Assembly (NCBI RefSeq): GCF_004366595.1
Contig: NZ_SORE01000026.1
Coordinates: 1 to 64,000, forward strand
Direction of reading: 5' to 3'
From: Paraburkholderia rhizosphaerae
GTDB lineage: Bacteria > Pseudomonadota > Gammaproteobacteria > Burkholderiales > Burkholderiaceae
Length of the DNA stretch: 64,000 bases
Part shown: one piece after another, positions 33,387 through 41,107 of the stretch
Layout of the letters: every line of letters begins with the position of its first letter
Position numbering within the stretch: the first letter of the stretch is position 1
Program-made: the position numbers and the translations under genes
Notes under the pieces: model-generated
Told to the model about the DNA's origin: nothing
What the model saw: the letters and a program-made list of their open reading frames with translations, nothing else
Databases searched by the model: none

Positions 33387-35828
33387 TTATCCGCGCAACC
33401 GTGCGCCATATGCTCGAGCCAGACGATCCACCAGGGTTTGAATGGCCAGATCGACCGTTTCGTCCTGAAGGGTCCCACCAGTATCTTGCAAGGTCACACG
33501 GAACGCAAGGCTTTTCTCGTGGGCTGCCAGCCCACCGGAAGTACTTGATTTTGGACGAAATTCATCGAAAAGTGCAACCCTCTGAACGGTCTTGCACGCA
33601 TCGAGCGGGAACGCCTTTTGCATCTCGTCGATCAGCGACTGAGCGTCGATTTTCTGGTCGACGACGACCGCGATATCGCGCCTCACCGGCGGGAATTTCG
33701 ACACTTCGGTCGGGCTCGGCAATGCGCGACCCATCAATGCTTCGGCGTCGATTTCGAACAGAATCGGCGCGTGCGGCAAGTCATACTTCTGCATCCAGCG
33801 CGGATGCAGTTCGCCGATCCAGCCGACCGCGCGTCCATCGATCTCGATGCGCGCGCTGCGGCCCGGGTGCAACGCCTGGTGTTCCGCCTTCACGAAGCGC
33901 GCGGCGGACGCGAGCGCCGGTGACAGCAGCGCTTCGACGTCGCTCTTCACATCGAAGAAGTCAACCGCGCGCGTCGGCACGCCCCACTGCTCTTCGAGCA
34001 CCGGACCGTAAGCGAGCGCGCCGAGCATCTTCGGCTGCGCGAAACCTTCGACGGTCATTTCGCCCGCGGCAATCGACGGGTCGTGCAGGAACACGCGACC
34101 TGCTTCGAACACGCGAATCCGGTCCGCACGGCGGTTCAGGTTATGCCTCAGCACATTGATCAGGCTGCCGAACAGCGACGTGCGCATCACCGACAGCTGG
34201 CTTGCGATCGGATTCAACAGGCGCACCGGGTTGCTGTTGCCGGCGAAATCGTGTTCCCACTCGGCATCGACGAAACTGAAGTTGATCGTCTCCGCATAAT
34301 CGCGCGCCGCCAGCGCGTGGCGCAGCGAATGGATCGAGCGACGCGTTTCGTTGGTCGCGCGCATTTCGCTTTTCGCGACCGGCGGACGCGCCGGAATTTT
34401 TTCGAAGCCGTAGATGCGCGCGACTTCTTCGATCAGGTCTTCTTCGATCTCGAGATCGAAGCGATACGGCGGTGGCGTGACCGCGAACGTGTCACCGTCG
34501 CGATCGAACTCCAGACCGAGACGCGTGAAAATGTCCGCGATCTGATCGGCGCCGATCGCAATACCGATGATCCGTTGCGCACGCGCGACGCGCATTTTGA
34601 CCGGCGCGCGCTTCGGCACGTTGACGATCTGATCGTCGACCGGGCCCGCTTGGCCGCCGCAAATGTCGAGAATCAGTTGCGTGATCCGCTCGATATGCTC
34701 GACGGTGGTCGAATAGTCGACGCCGCGCTCGAAGCGATGCCCGGCGTCAGTCGAAAAGTTGTAGCGGCGCGAGCGGCCGCGGATGCTGTCCGGCCACCAG
34801 AACGCCGCTTCGAGGTAGATGTTGGTCGTGTCGAGCGTGACCGCCGTGCTGTCGCCACCCATGATGCCGGCGAGGCTTTCGATATGGCGATCGTCGGCGA
34901 TCACACCGACCGTTTCGTCGACCTCGACGGTATTGCCGTTGAGCAGCTTGAGCGTCTCGCCACGCTTGCCCCATCGCACATCCATCGAGCCATGGATCTT
35001 GTCCAGATCGAACACGTGAGACGGACGGCCGAGTTCGAGCATCACGTAGTTCGAGATATCGACAAGCGCCGAGATGCTGCGCTGGCCAGAACGTTCGAGG
35101 CGCTCTACCATCCATTGCGGCGACTTCGCGCGTGCGTTCACGCCACGAATCACACGGCCGGAGAAGCGGCCGCACAGGTCGGGAGCCGAAATCTTCACCG
35201 GCAGCGTTTCGTTCAACGCGACCGGCGCCGGCTTGATGTCGACCGGCTTGAGCGGCGCCCCCGTAATGGCAGCCGTCTCGCGCGCGATGCCGAACACCGA
35301 CAGGCAGTCGGCCTTGTTCGGCGTCAGTTTGACTTCGAAAACGGTATCGTCGAGCTTCAGCGTGTCGCGAATATCCTGGCCGATCGGCGTGTCTTCCGGC
35401 AGGACCAAGAGACCGCTGTGATCTTCCGAAAGCTTTAGCTCACGGGCCGAGCACAACATCCCCTGGCTCTCGACGCCACGCAACTTCGACAGTTTGATCG
35501 CGAACGGCGCACCGCCCTCTTCCGCCGGCGGCAGTTGTGCGCCGACCAGTGCAACCGGCACCTTGATGCCCGGCGCAACATTCGGCGCGCCGCAGACAAT
35601 ATTCAGCGTCGCACCGGTGCCCGCGTCGACCTGGCAGACGTTGAGCTTGTCCGCATCTGGATGCTTGACCACTTCAAGCACGCGGCCGACGACGATCTTC
35701 GACGTCGGCGGCGCGACCGGCCGCAGATCTTCGACTTCAAGACCGGACATCGTCAGCGCATGCGACAGTTGCTCGGTCGTCAGCTGCGGATCGACGAAGG
35801 TTCTGAGCCAGGATTCCGGAAATTGCAT
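33387..35828 (-). CDS. pheT: Phenylalanine-tRNA ligase beta subunit
   Basis: 813 residues. The order is a tRNA-binding OB domain near residues 40-150 (VVGRVLEVVKHPDADKLNVC), B3/B4 editing domain, B5, a core domain of the catalytic-like fold and a C-terminal FDX-ACB anticodon-binding domain (PPVRRDIAVVVDQKIDA). With PheS it forms the alpha2-beta2 enzyme that charges tRNA-Phe and edits mischarged Tyr. The gene follows pheS by 105 bp in the same operon. Confidence 0.98.
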   Translation of the reverse strand: MQFPESWLRTFVDPQLTTEQLSHALTMSGLEVEDLRPVAPPTSKIVVGRVLEVVKHPDADKLNVCQVDAGTGATLNIVCGAPNVAPGIKVPVALVGAQLPPAEEGGAPFAIKLSKLRGVESQGMLCSARELKLSEDHSGLLVLPEDTPIGQDIRDTLKLDDTVFEVKLTPNKADCLSVFGIARETAAITGAPLKPVDIKPAPVALNETLPVKISAPDLCGRFSGRVIRGVNARAKSPQWMVERLERSGQRSISALVDISNYVMLELGRPSHVFDLDKIHGSMDVRWGKRGETLKLLNGNTVEVDETVGVIADDRHIESLAGIMGGDSTAVTLDTTNIYLEAAFWWPDSIRGRSRRYNFSTDAGHRFERGVDYSTTVEHIERITQLILDICGGQAGPVDDQIVNVPKRAPVKMRVARAQRIIGIAIGADQIADIFTRLGLEFDRDGDTFAVTPPPYRFDLEIEEDLIEEVARIYGFEKIPARPPVAKSEMRATNETRRSIHSLRHALAARDYAETINFSFVDAEWEHDFAGNSNPVRLLNPIASQLSVMRTSLFGSLINVLRHNLNRRADRIRVFEAGRVFLHDPSIAAGEMTVEGFAQPKMLGALAYGPVLEEQWGVPTRAVDFFDVKSDVEALLSPALASAARFVKAEHQALHPGRSARIEIDGRAVGWIGELHPRWMQKYDLPHAPILFEIDAEALMGRALPSPTEVSKFPPVRRDIAVVVDQKIDAQSLIDEMQKAFPLDACKTVQRVALFDEFRPKSSTSGGLAAHEKSLAFRVTLQDTGGTLQDETVDLAIQTLVDRLARAYGARLRG

Positions 35829-35933
35829 GGTTCTGTACGTTCTAAACGGGTTGAGTCAACGTCCGGCCAGCGCGGGCTGATGCATCGCTATGCCCGCGCC
35901 GCGCCAACAACACAGTGTGCGGCGCAATCGGGT

Positions 35934-36947
35934 TCAGGCGAACTGCCGCAGAAAGCGCAGATCGCCTTCGAAGAACAGACGCAGATCCTGCACGCCATAG
36001 CGCAGCATCGTCAGACGCTCGAGGCCGCTGCCGAATGCAAAGCCGATATAGCGCTCCGGATCGAGGCCCATGTTGCGGATCACCGTCGGATGAACCTGGC
36101 CCGAACCCGAAATTTCGAGCCAGCGGCCCGCGTTCTTGCCGTGCTCGAACATCATGTCGATCTCGGCCGACGGCTCGGTGAACGGGAAATATGACGGGCG
36201 GAAACGCACCTGAATATCGTCGCGCTCGAAGAACTTCTTGAGGAAGTCGGTGTACACGCCCTTCAGGTCCGCAAAGCTGATGTTCTCTTCGATCCACAGG
36301 CCTTCGACCTGGTTGAACATCGGCGAGTGGGTTGCATCGCTGTCGACGCGATAGGTGCGGCCCGGCACGATCACCTTGATCGGCGGTGTATGAGTGCGCG
36401 CGTAGCGGACCTGCATCGGGCTCGTGTGCGTACGCAGCAGCAGAGGACGTCCGCCGGCATCCTTGCCGTCGACATAGAACGTGTCTTGCATCGAACGCGC
36501 CGGATGATTCTCCGGGCTGTTCAACGCGGTGAAGTTGTACCAGTCGGTTTCGATCTCGGGGCCATCGGCGACATCGAAGCCGATCGAGCCAAAGATCTGC
36601 TCGACGCGCTCCCAGGTTTGCATCACCGGATGCAGGCTGCCCGCGCCCTGACCGCGTCCGGGCAACGTCACGTCAATCGCCTCGGCGGCGAGACGCTGGT
36701 TGAGCAGCGCATCGGCGAGTGCCTGGCGACGTGAGGTGAGCGCCGCTTCCACTTGCTGTTTCGCGACGTTGATGCGCGCACCTTCGGTCTTGCGTGCTTC
36801 GGGATCGAGCTTGCCCAGCCCCTTCAACAGTTCGGTCAGCGCGCCCGACTTGCCGAGGAAACGCGCCTTCTCGTTTTCGAGCGTCGTGACGTCCGCAGCA
36901 TGTTCGAAGGCGCTTTGCGCGTCCGCGACGATTTGGTCCAGGTCCAT
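35934..36947 (-). CDS. pheS: Phenylalanine-tRNA ligase alpha subunit
   Basis: 337 residues from the ATG at 36947 (MDLDQIVADAQSAFEHA). Longer frames include leader sequence. The N-terminal coiled coil binds tRNA. The catalytic core carries class II motif 2 (FRPSYFPFTEPSAEIDMMFE) and motif 3 (FAFGSGLERLTMLRYGV). The product forms Phe-AMP and transfers it to tRNA-Phe. A strong terminator lies upstream in the leader. Confidence 0.98.
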   Translation of the reverse strand: MDLDQIVADAQSAFEHAADVTTLENEKARFLGKSGALTELLKGLGKLDPEARKTEGARINVAKQQVEAALTSRRQALADALLNQRLAAEAIDVTLPGRGQGAGSLHPVMQTWERVEQIFGSIGFDVADGPEIETDWYNFTALNSPENHPARSMQDTFYVDGKDAGGRPLLLRTHTSPMQVRYARTHTPPIKVIVPGRTYRVDSDATHSPMFNQVEGLWIEENISFADLKGVYTDFLKKFFERDDIQVRFRPSYFPFTEPSAEIDMMFEHGKNAGRWLEISGSGQVHPTVIRNMGLDPERYIGFAFGSGLERLTMLRYGVQDLRLFFEGDLRFLRQFA

Positions 36948-37002
36948 TGATCCCATCTTCTCAACGTCAGTGTTCAATTGAAGCAATTCCGGCTCGACCA
37001 AC

Positions 37003-37028
37003 AAAAAAGGGGCTCGGTGAGGAGCCCC
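37003..37028 (-). terminator. Strong terminator in the pheS leader (candidate attenuator)
   Basis: On the minus strand GGGGCTC and GAGCCCC form a 7-bp GC stem with a 6-base loop, followed by a run of six T. It lies between rplT and pheS, about 55 bp before the pheS start, so transcripts entering from rplT must pass it to reach pheST. This is where E. coli has its pheM attenuator. Confidence 0.8.
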
Positions 37029-37034
37029 GTTCTT

Positions 37035-37131
37035 GTTGCAGCGTCACCGGAAAGTCCGGATATTCGCTGCAACGAACCTTGCTGTTACCAGGCGCCTTGC
37101 TTCTGGCGCCGGTGGTGCACCAAGGTGCACC
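37035..37131 (-). promoter_or_regulatory. Three stacked inverted repeats in the rplT-pheS leader
   Basis: Upstream of the terminator three further inverted repeats stand in series: GTTGCAGCG with CGCTGCAAC (37035-37043 and 37065-37073), GGCGCC with GGCGCC (37091-37096 and 37105-37110), and GGTGCAC with GTGCACC (37114-37120 and 37125-37131). The layout suggests an RNA leader that may refold to control the terminator. I see no clear Phe-rich leader peptide with a good start, so the mechanism is open. Confidence 0.5.
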
Positions 37132-37139
37132 CGGCACGA

Positions 37140-37499
37140 TCAGGCTGCAACGGCGGCTTTCACCTGCTGAACGATTGCCGCAAAAGCAGCCTTGTCGAAC
37201 ACAGCCATGTCGGCCAGCACCTTGCGGTCGAGTTCGATCGACGCCTTCTTCAGGCCATTGATGAACACGCTATACGTCATGTCATGCTGACGCACCGCCG
37301 CGTTGATACGCGTGATCCACAATGCGCGGAACACACGCTTCTTGTTGCGGCGATCGCGGTACGCGTACTGGCCTGCACGCATCACCGCCTGCTTGGCGAT
37401 GCGGTAGACGTTATTGCGACGGCCGCGGTAACCCTTGGCCAGTTTGATGATCTTCTTGTGACGGGCCCGTGCGGTAACCCCACGTTTGACTCGAGGCAT
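37140..37499 (-). CDS. rplT: 50S ribosomal protein L20
   Basis: 119 residues. The start [20 protein letters not shown] and [20 protein letters not shown] are the L20 hallmarks. It is needed early in 50S assembly, and in E. coli it also represses rpmI-rplT translation by binding the leader RNA. It lies 29 bp after rpmI and before the pheS leader. Confidence 0.99.
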
Positions 37500-37528
37500 G
37501 TTTCGCTCCTATGAGTATCGGTTAAGGG

Positions 37529-37726
37529 TTACGCGAACGGCAGCATTGCGCGCACGGAAGCCATGTTGGTCTCATGGACAGCCGTGGAACCGCGCAGATG
37601 ACGCTTGTTCTTCGTGGTCTTCTTGGTCAGGATGTGGCGCTTGAAGGCTTGACCGCGCTTGACGGTACCGCCCGGACGCACCTTGAAGCGCTTTGCAGCG
37701 CTTTTCTTCGTCTTCATCTTAGGCAT
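37529..37726 (-). CDS. rpmI: 50S ribosomal protein L35
   Basis: 65 residues from the ATG at 37726: MPKMKTKKSAAKRFKVRPGG, then KRGQAFKRHILTKKTTKNKR. Longer in-frame starts reach into the infC-rpmI spacer and are not credible. It is a small basic protein of the 50S subunit, and its gene sits between infC and rplT as in most bacteria. Confidence 0.98.
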   Translation of the reverse strand: MPKMKTKKSAAKRFKVRPGGTVKRGQAFKRHILTKKTTKNKRHLRGSTAVHETNMASVRAMLPFA

Positions 37727-38049
37727 GACGAACAACTCCATTATTTGATGGATATGGGTGTGCGGTTGGCCATGACGGCCCTTCACCCGCCCTTCGAAAC
37801 CCAGTCCACTTGGTATGCAGACGGCCGACGCTATGACGATGCGGCCTCTGCTTTTCAGACAAACGCCCGCTGTACTACCCGGTGCGGGCGCCGTTCCGAA
37901 ACGTTGCCGGCGTTCGCAACATGAGTGCGACGAAGCGCCGTTCGATTCCTGCACGTGCTGCTCAACCTCAAACCCACTGCAAAAACTGCGAGAGCCACCT
38001 GAGACCGCCGGTTCCGGCGAACCCAGCGCGCATCACGCGATGCGCGAGC
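37727..38049 (-). other. infC-rpmI spacer, no gene seen
   Basis: About 320 bp on the operon strand without a credible gene. In E. coli the region upstream of rpmI carries the RNA target of L20 autoregulation, formed with help from a pseudoknot. Here the spacer is long enough for such a structure, but I cannot identify one by eye. Confidence 0.4.
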
Positions 38050-38574
38050 TTACTTCTTTTTCTTCGGCGCCAGCACCATGATCATCTGGCGCCCTTCCAT
38101 CTTTGGCATCTGCTCAACCTGGCCGACTTCGTCGAGGTCGGTGCGCAGGCGCTCGAGCATCCGCATACCGATTTCCTGGTGAGCCATTTCGCGGCCACGG
38201 AAACGCAACGTGATTTTCGTCTTGTCGCCGTCTTCGAGGAAGCGAACGAGATTGCGGAGCTTGACGTTGTAATCGCCATCATCGGTACCCGGGCGGAATT
38301 TGACTTCCTTGACCTGGATAACCTTTTGCTTCAGCTTGGCTTCGTGCTGCTTCTTCGCTTCCTGGTACTTGAACTTGCCGTAGTCCATCAGACGGCAAAC
38401 CGGCGGGACTGCCTGTGGGGCAATTTCGACCAGATCTACGTCTTGCTGTTCCGACATACGGAACGCATCAGCAAGCTTTACGATGCCAAGCGGTTCGTTG
38501 TTAACTCCGACCAGACGCACCTCGGGTGCCGTAATTTCACCGTTGATGCGATGCGACGACTTATCAGTAGCGAT
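38050..38574 (-). CDS. infC: Translation initiation factor IF-3, starting on AUC
   Basis: 174 residues when read from the ATC at 38574, giving a start of ATDKSSHRINGEITAPEVR after the initiator, as in other IF-3 proteins. A GTG 18 codons in would cut away the conserved N-terminal segment. A GAGGA site lies upstream of the ATC. infC in bacteria characteristically starts on a rare codon (AUU in E. coli), which makes it autoregulated, since IF-3 rejects such starts. The remaining domains are standard, ending in MIMVLAPKKKK. thrS lies upstream. Confidence 0.95.
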   Translation of the reverse strand: MATDKSSHRINGEITAPEVRLVGVNNEPLGIVKLADAFRMSEQQDVDLVEIAPQAVPPVCRLMDYGKFKYQEAKKQHEAKLKQKVIQVKEVKFRPGTDDGDYNVKLRNLVRFLEDGDKTKITLRFRGREMAHQEIGMRMLERLRTDLDEVGQVEQMPKMEGRQMIMVLAPKKKK

Positions 38575-38624
38575 GTTACGTTTCCTCTAAAAATTGAAAA
38601 AAAGGAGCCGCGCTGCCAGGTGGG

Positions 38625-40532
38625 CTACTGGAACGACTGCACTTCCTGGCGCAGACGCTCGCTGAACGCGTCGACAGGCATTACGCCCAGATCGACGCCG
38701 CCACGGGCACGCACGGCTACCGTTTGAGCATCACGCTCCTTATCGCCTACGACAAGCAGGTACGGGACCTTTTGAAGCGTGTGCTCGCGTATTTTATAGC
38801 TTATTTTCTCGTTGCGCAAATCAGCCTCAACTCTAACCCCTTGTTTTTGCAACGAATGAGCCAGATTTTTCGCATATTCGGCCTGACTTTCCGCGATATT
38901 CATCACCACAACCTGTAAAGGCGCGAGCCAGCCGGGCATTGCACCAGCATGGTGCTCGATCAGGATTCCAAGAAAGCGCTCCATCGAGCCGACGATTGCC
39001 CGGTGCAGCATGATCGGCCGCCGGCGGCTGTTGTCTTCGGCGACGAATTCCGCGCCCAGACGCTCCGGCAGCACCATATCGAGCTGCAACGTACCGCACT
39101 GCCACGACCGGCCGAGCGCGTCCTTGATGTGGTATTCGACCTTCGGGCCGTAAAACGCGCCCTCGCCCGGCAGTTCCTCCCACTGCACACCGCACGCGCG
39201 CAGCGCCTCGCGCAGGCCTTCCTCCGCGCGATCCCACGTTTCGTCCGTGCCGGCCCGCGCATCCGGGCGCAACGACAGCTTGATGTCGACCTGATCGAAG
39301 CCGAAATCTTTATAGACGCTCATCGCCAGCGTGTTGAACGCGATCGACTCGCTGATGAACTGGTCTTCCGTACAGAAAATATGTGCGTCGTCCTGGACGA
39401 AGCCGCGCACGCGCATCAACCCGTGCAGCGCGCCCGACGCCTCGTTCCGATGACATGAGCCGAATTCCGCGAAACGCAGCGGCAGATCGCGGTACGAACG
39501 CAACCCGTGATTGAACACCTGCACATGCCCCGGACAGTTCATCGGCTTGATCGCGTAGTCGCGCTTTTCCGATTCCGTCGTGAACATGTTTTCGCGGTAG
39601 TTCTGCCAGTGACCCGACGCTTCCCACAGCGAGCGGTCCATGATCATCGGCGTCTTGATCTCCTGGTAGCCCGCGTCGTTCACGCGACGGCGCATGTATT
39701 GTTCGACCTGCTGCCACAGCGTCCAGCCGCGCGGATGCCAGAACACCATGCCCGGCGACTCGTCCTGCATGTGAAACAGGTCGAGTTGCTTGCCGAGCTT
39801 GCGGTGGTCGCGCTTTTCCGCCTCCTCGAGCATGTGCAGGTAAGCGTCCTGGTCTTCCTTCTTCGTCCAGGCCGTGCCGTAGATACGCTGCAACTGCTCG
39901 TTCTTCGCGTCGCCGCGCCAGTACGCACCGGCAAGCTTCATCAGCTTGAAAACTTTCAGCTTGCCCGTCGACGGCACATGCGGCCCGCGGCACAGATCCG
40001 TGAAGCCGCCGTGCGAGTACAGTTTGATCTCGTCGCTGGCCGGAATCGACTCGATAATCTCAGCCTTATATTTCTCGCCGATGCTCTTGAAATATTCGAC
40101 CGCCTCGTCGCGCGACACGACACGACGCGACACCGGCTCGTCCTTCTTCGCGAGTTCCTGCATGCGCTTTTCGATCTTCTCAAGATCTTCTGGCGTAAAC
40201 GGTCGGCTGTAGGAAAAGTCGTAGTAGAAGCCGTTGTCGATCACCGGACCGATCGTCACCTGTGCTTCGGGGAACAGGTCTTTAACCGCGTACGCGAGCA
40301 GGTGCGCCGTCGAGTGGCGAATGATGTCGAGGCCGTCCGCGTCTTTGTCCGTGATGATGGCCAAAGACGCGTCGTGATCGATCAGCGCGGACGTATCGAC
40401 GAGCTCACCGTCGAGCTTGCCGCCGAGCGCCGCCTTCGCGAGACCCGGGCCGATCGACGCCGCGACTTCGGCGACCGTCACGGGGTGATCGTACTGTCGA
40501 ACAGAACCATCGGGCAGACGTATCGAAACCAT
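38625..40532 (-). CDS. thrS: Threonine-tRNA ligase
   Basis: 635 residues. An N-terminal TGS domain (VSIRLPDGSVRQYDHPVTVA) is followed by the editing domain with the HSTAHLLAYAVKDLFPEAQV motif, the class II core (for example FAEFGSCHRNEASGALHGLM and VRGFVQDDAHIFCTEDQ) and the anticodon-binding domain near the end. It charges tRNA-Thr and hydrolyses Ser-tRNA-Thr. It lies 50 bp upstream of infC, the standard order, and its leader contains a strong terminator. Confidence 0.98.
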   Translation of the reverse strand: MVSIRLPDGSVRQYDHPVTVAEVAASIGPGLAKAALGGKLDGELVDTSALIDHDASLAIITDKDADGLDIIRHSTAHLLAYAVKDLFPEAQVTIGPVIDNGFYYDFSYSRPFTPEDLEKIEKRMQELAKKDEPVSRRVVSRDEAVEYFKSIGEKYKAEIIESIPASDEIKLYSHGGFTDLCRGPHVPSTGKLKVFKLMKLAGAYWRGDAKNEQLQRIYGTAWTKKEDQDAYLHMLEEAEKRDHRKLGKQLDLFHMQDESPGMVFWHPRGWTLWQQVEQYMRRRVNDAGYQEIKTPMIMDRSLWEASGHWQNYRENMFTTESEKRDYAIKPMNCPGHVQVFNHGLRSYRDLPLRFAEFGSCHRNEASGALHGLMRVRGFVQDDAHIFCTEDQFISESIAFNTLAMSVYKDFGFDQVDIKLSLRPDARAGTDETWDRAEEGLREALRACGVQWEELPGEGAFYGPKVEYHIKDALGRSWQCGTLQLDMVLPERLGAEFVAEDNSRRRPIMLHRAIVGSMERFLGILIEHHAGAMPGWLAPLQVVVMNIAESQAEYAKNLAHSLQKQGVRVEADLRNEKISYKIREHTLQKVPYLLVVGDKERDAQTVAVRARGGVDLGVMPVDAFSERLRQEVQSFQ

Positions 40533-40620
40533 TGTGTTCTCCGTGATGCCGACCGGCCGGCGGCGGCTGAGACAATCCGTTTAAAAACGATTCGCGACAA
40601 AAACGACAAAAACCAAAGGC

Positions 40621-40653
40621 AAAAAAAATGCGGCCCCGCTATCGAGGGGCCGC
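40621..40653 (-). terminator. Terminator between tRNA-Val and thrS
   Basis: On the minus strand GCGGCCCC and GGGGCCGC form an 8-bp perfect stem with an 8-base loop, followed by A and then a run of eight T. It lies about 200 bp downstream of tRNA-Val and about 90 bp before thrS. It either ends the tRNA transcript or acts as an attenuator in a thrS leader that begins upstream of it. Confidence 0.85.
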
Positions 40654-40850
40654 ATTCACTTTTCAGCAAATCGCAAGGGCGATAAAGGCGAACAGGGTCC
40701 TCGACTAGCGTCGCTCCGAAGTGGTTTCGGTCAACGTTCGCGGTGTCATAACCATGTTCGTCATTCTGGCGGATGCCAGACTCTTGCGGATTGGTGAAAC
40801 ACCGATGACTGCATAACCGCACTGCAATTCACCGATGCTTCGATTTTCGT

Positions 40851-40927
40851 TGGTAGGCTCGATTGGACTCGAACCAACGACCCCCACCATGTCAAGGTGG
40901 TGCTCTAACCAGCTGAGCTACGAGCCT
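40851..40927 (-). tRNA. tRNA-Val (anticodon GAC)
   Basis: A 77-nt cloverleaf on the minus strand. Acceptor arms AGGCTCG and CGAGCCT are followed by ACCA (discriminator A plus encoded CCA). The anticodon stem CCACC/GGTGG encloses the loop TTGACAT, giving GAC (valine). The T-arm GGTTCGAGTCC is standard. Confidence 0.96.
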
Positions 40928-41107
40928 GAAGAAACGAGATTATATGGAGCACTCAGAGTGTTGGCAAGTATTTTTATGCGTCGACTTTAAAAATGCCGGT
41001 CATTTTTGCGCGCGCCAGCGGCGTGTAGAAGGTGGCCGGAATGGCAGAGGAAATGGCGGTACGAAATCGCCGTGTGCTGAACCCCGAAGCATGTCCGCTC
41101 GACCCGA

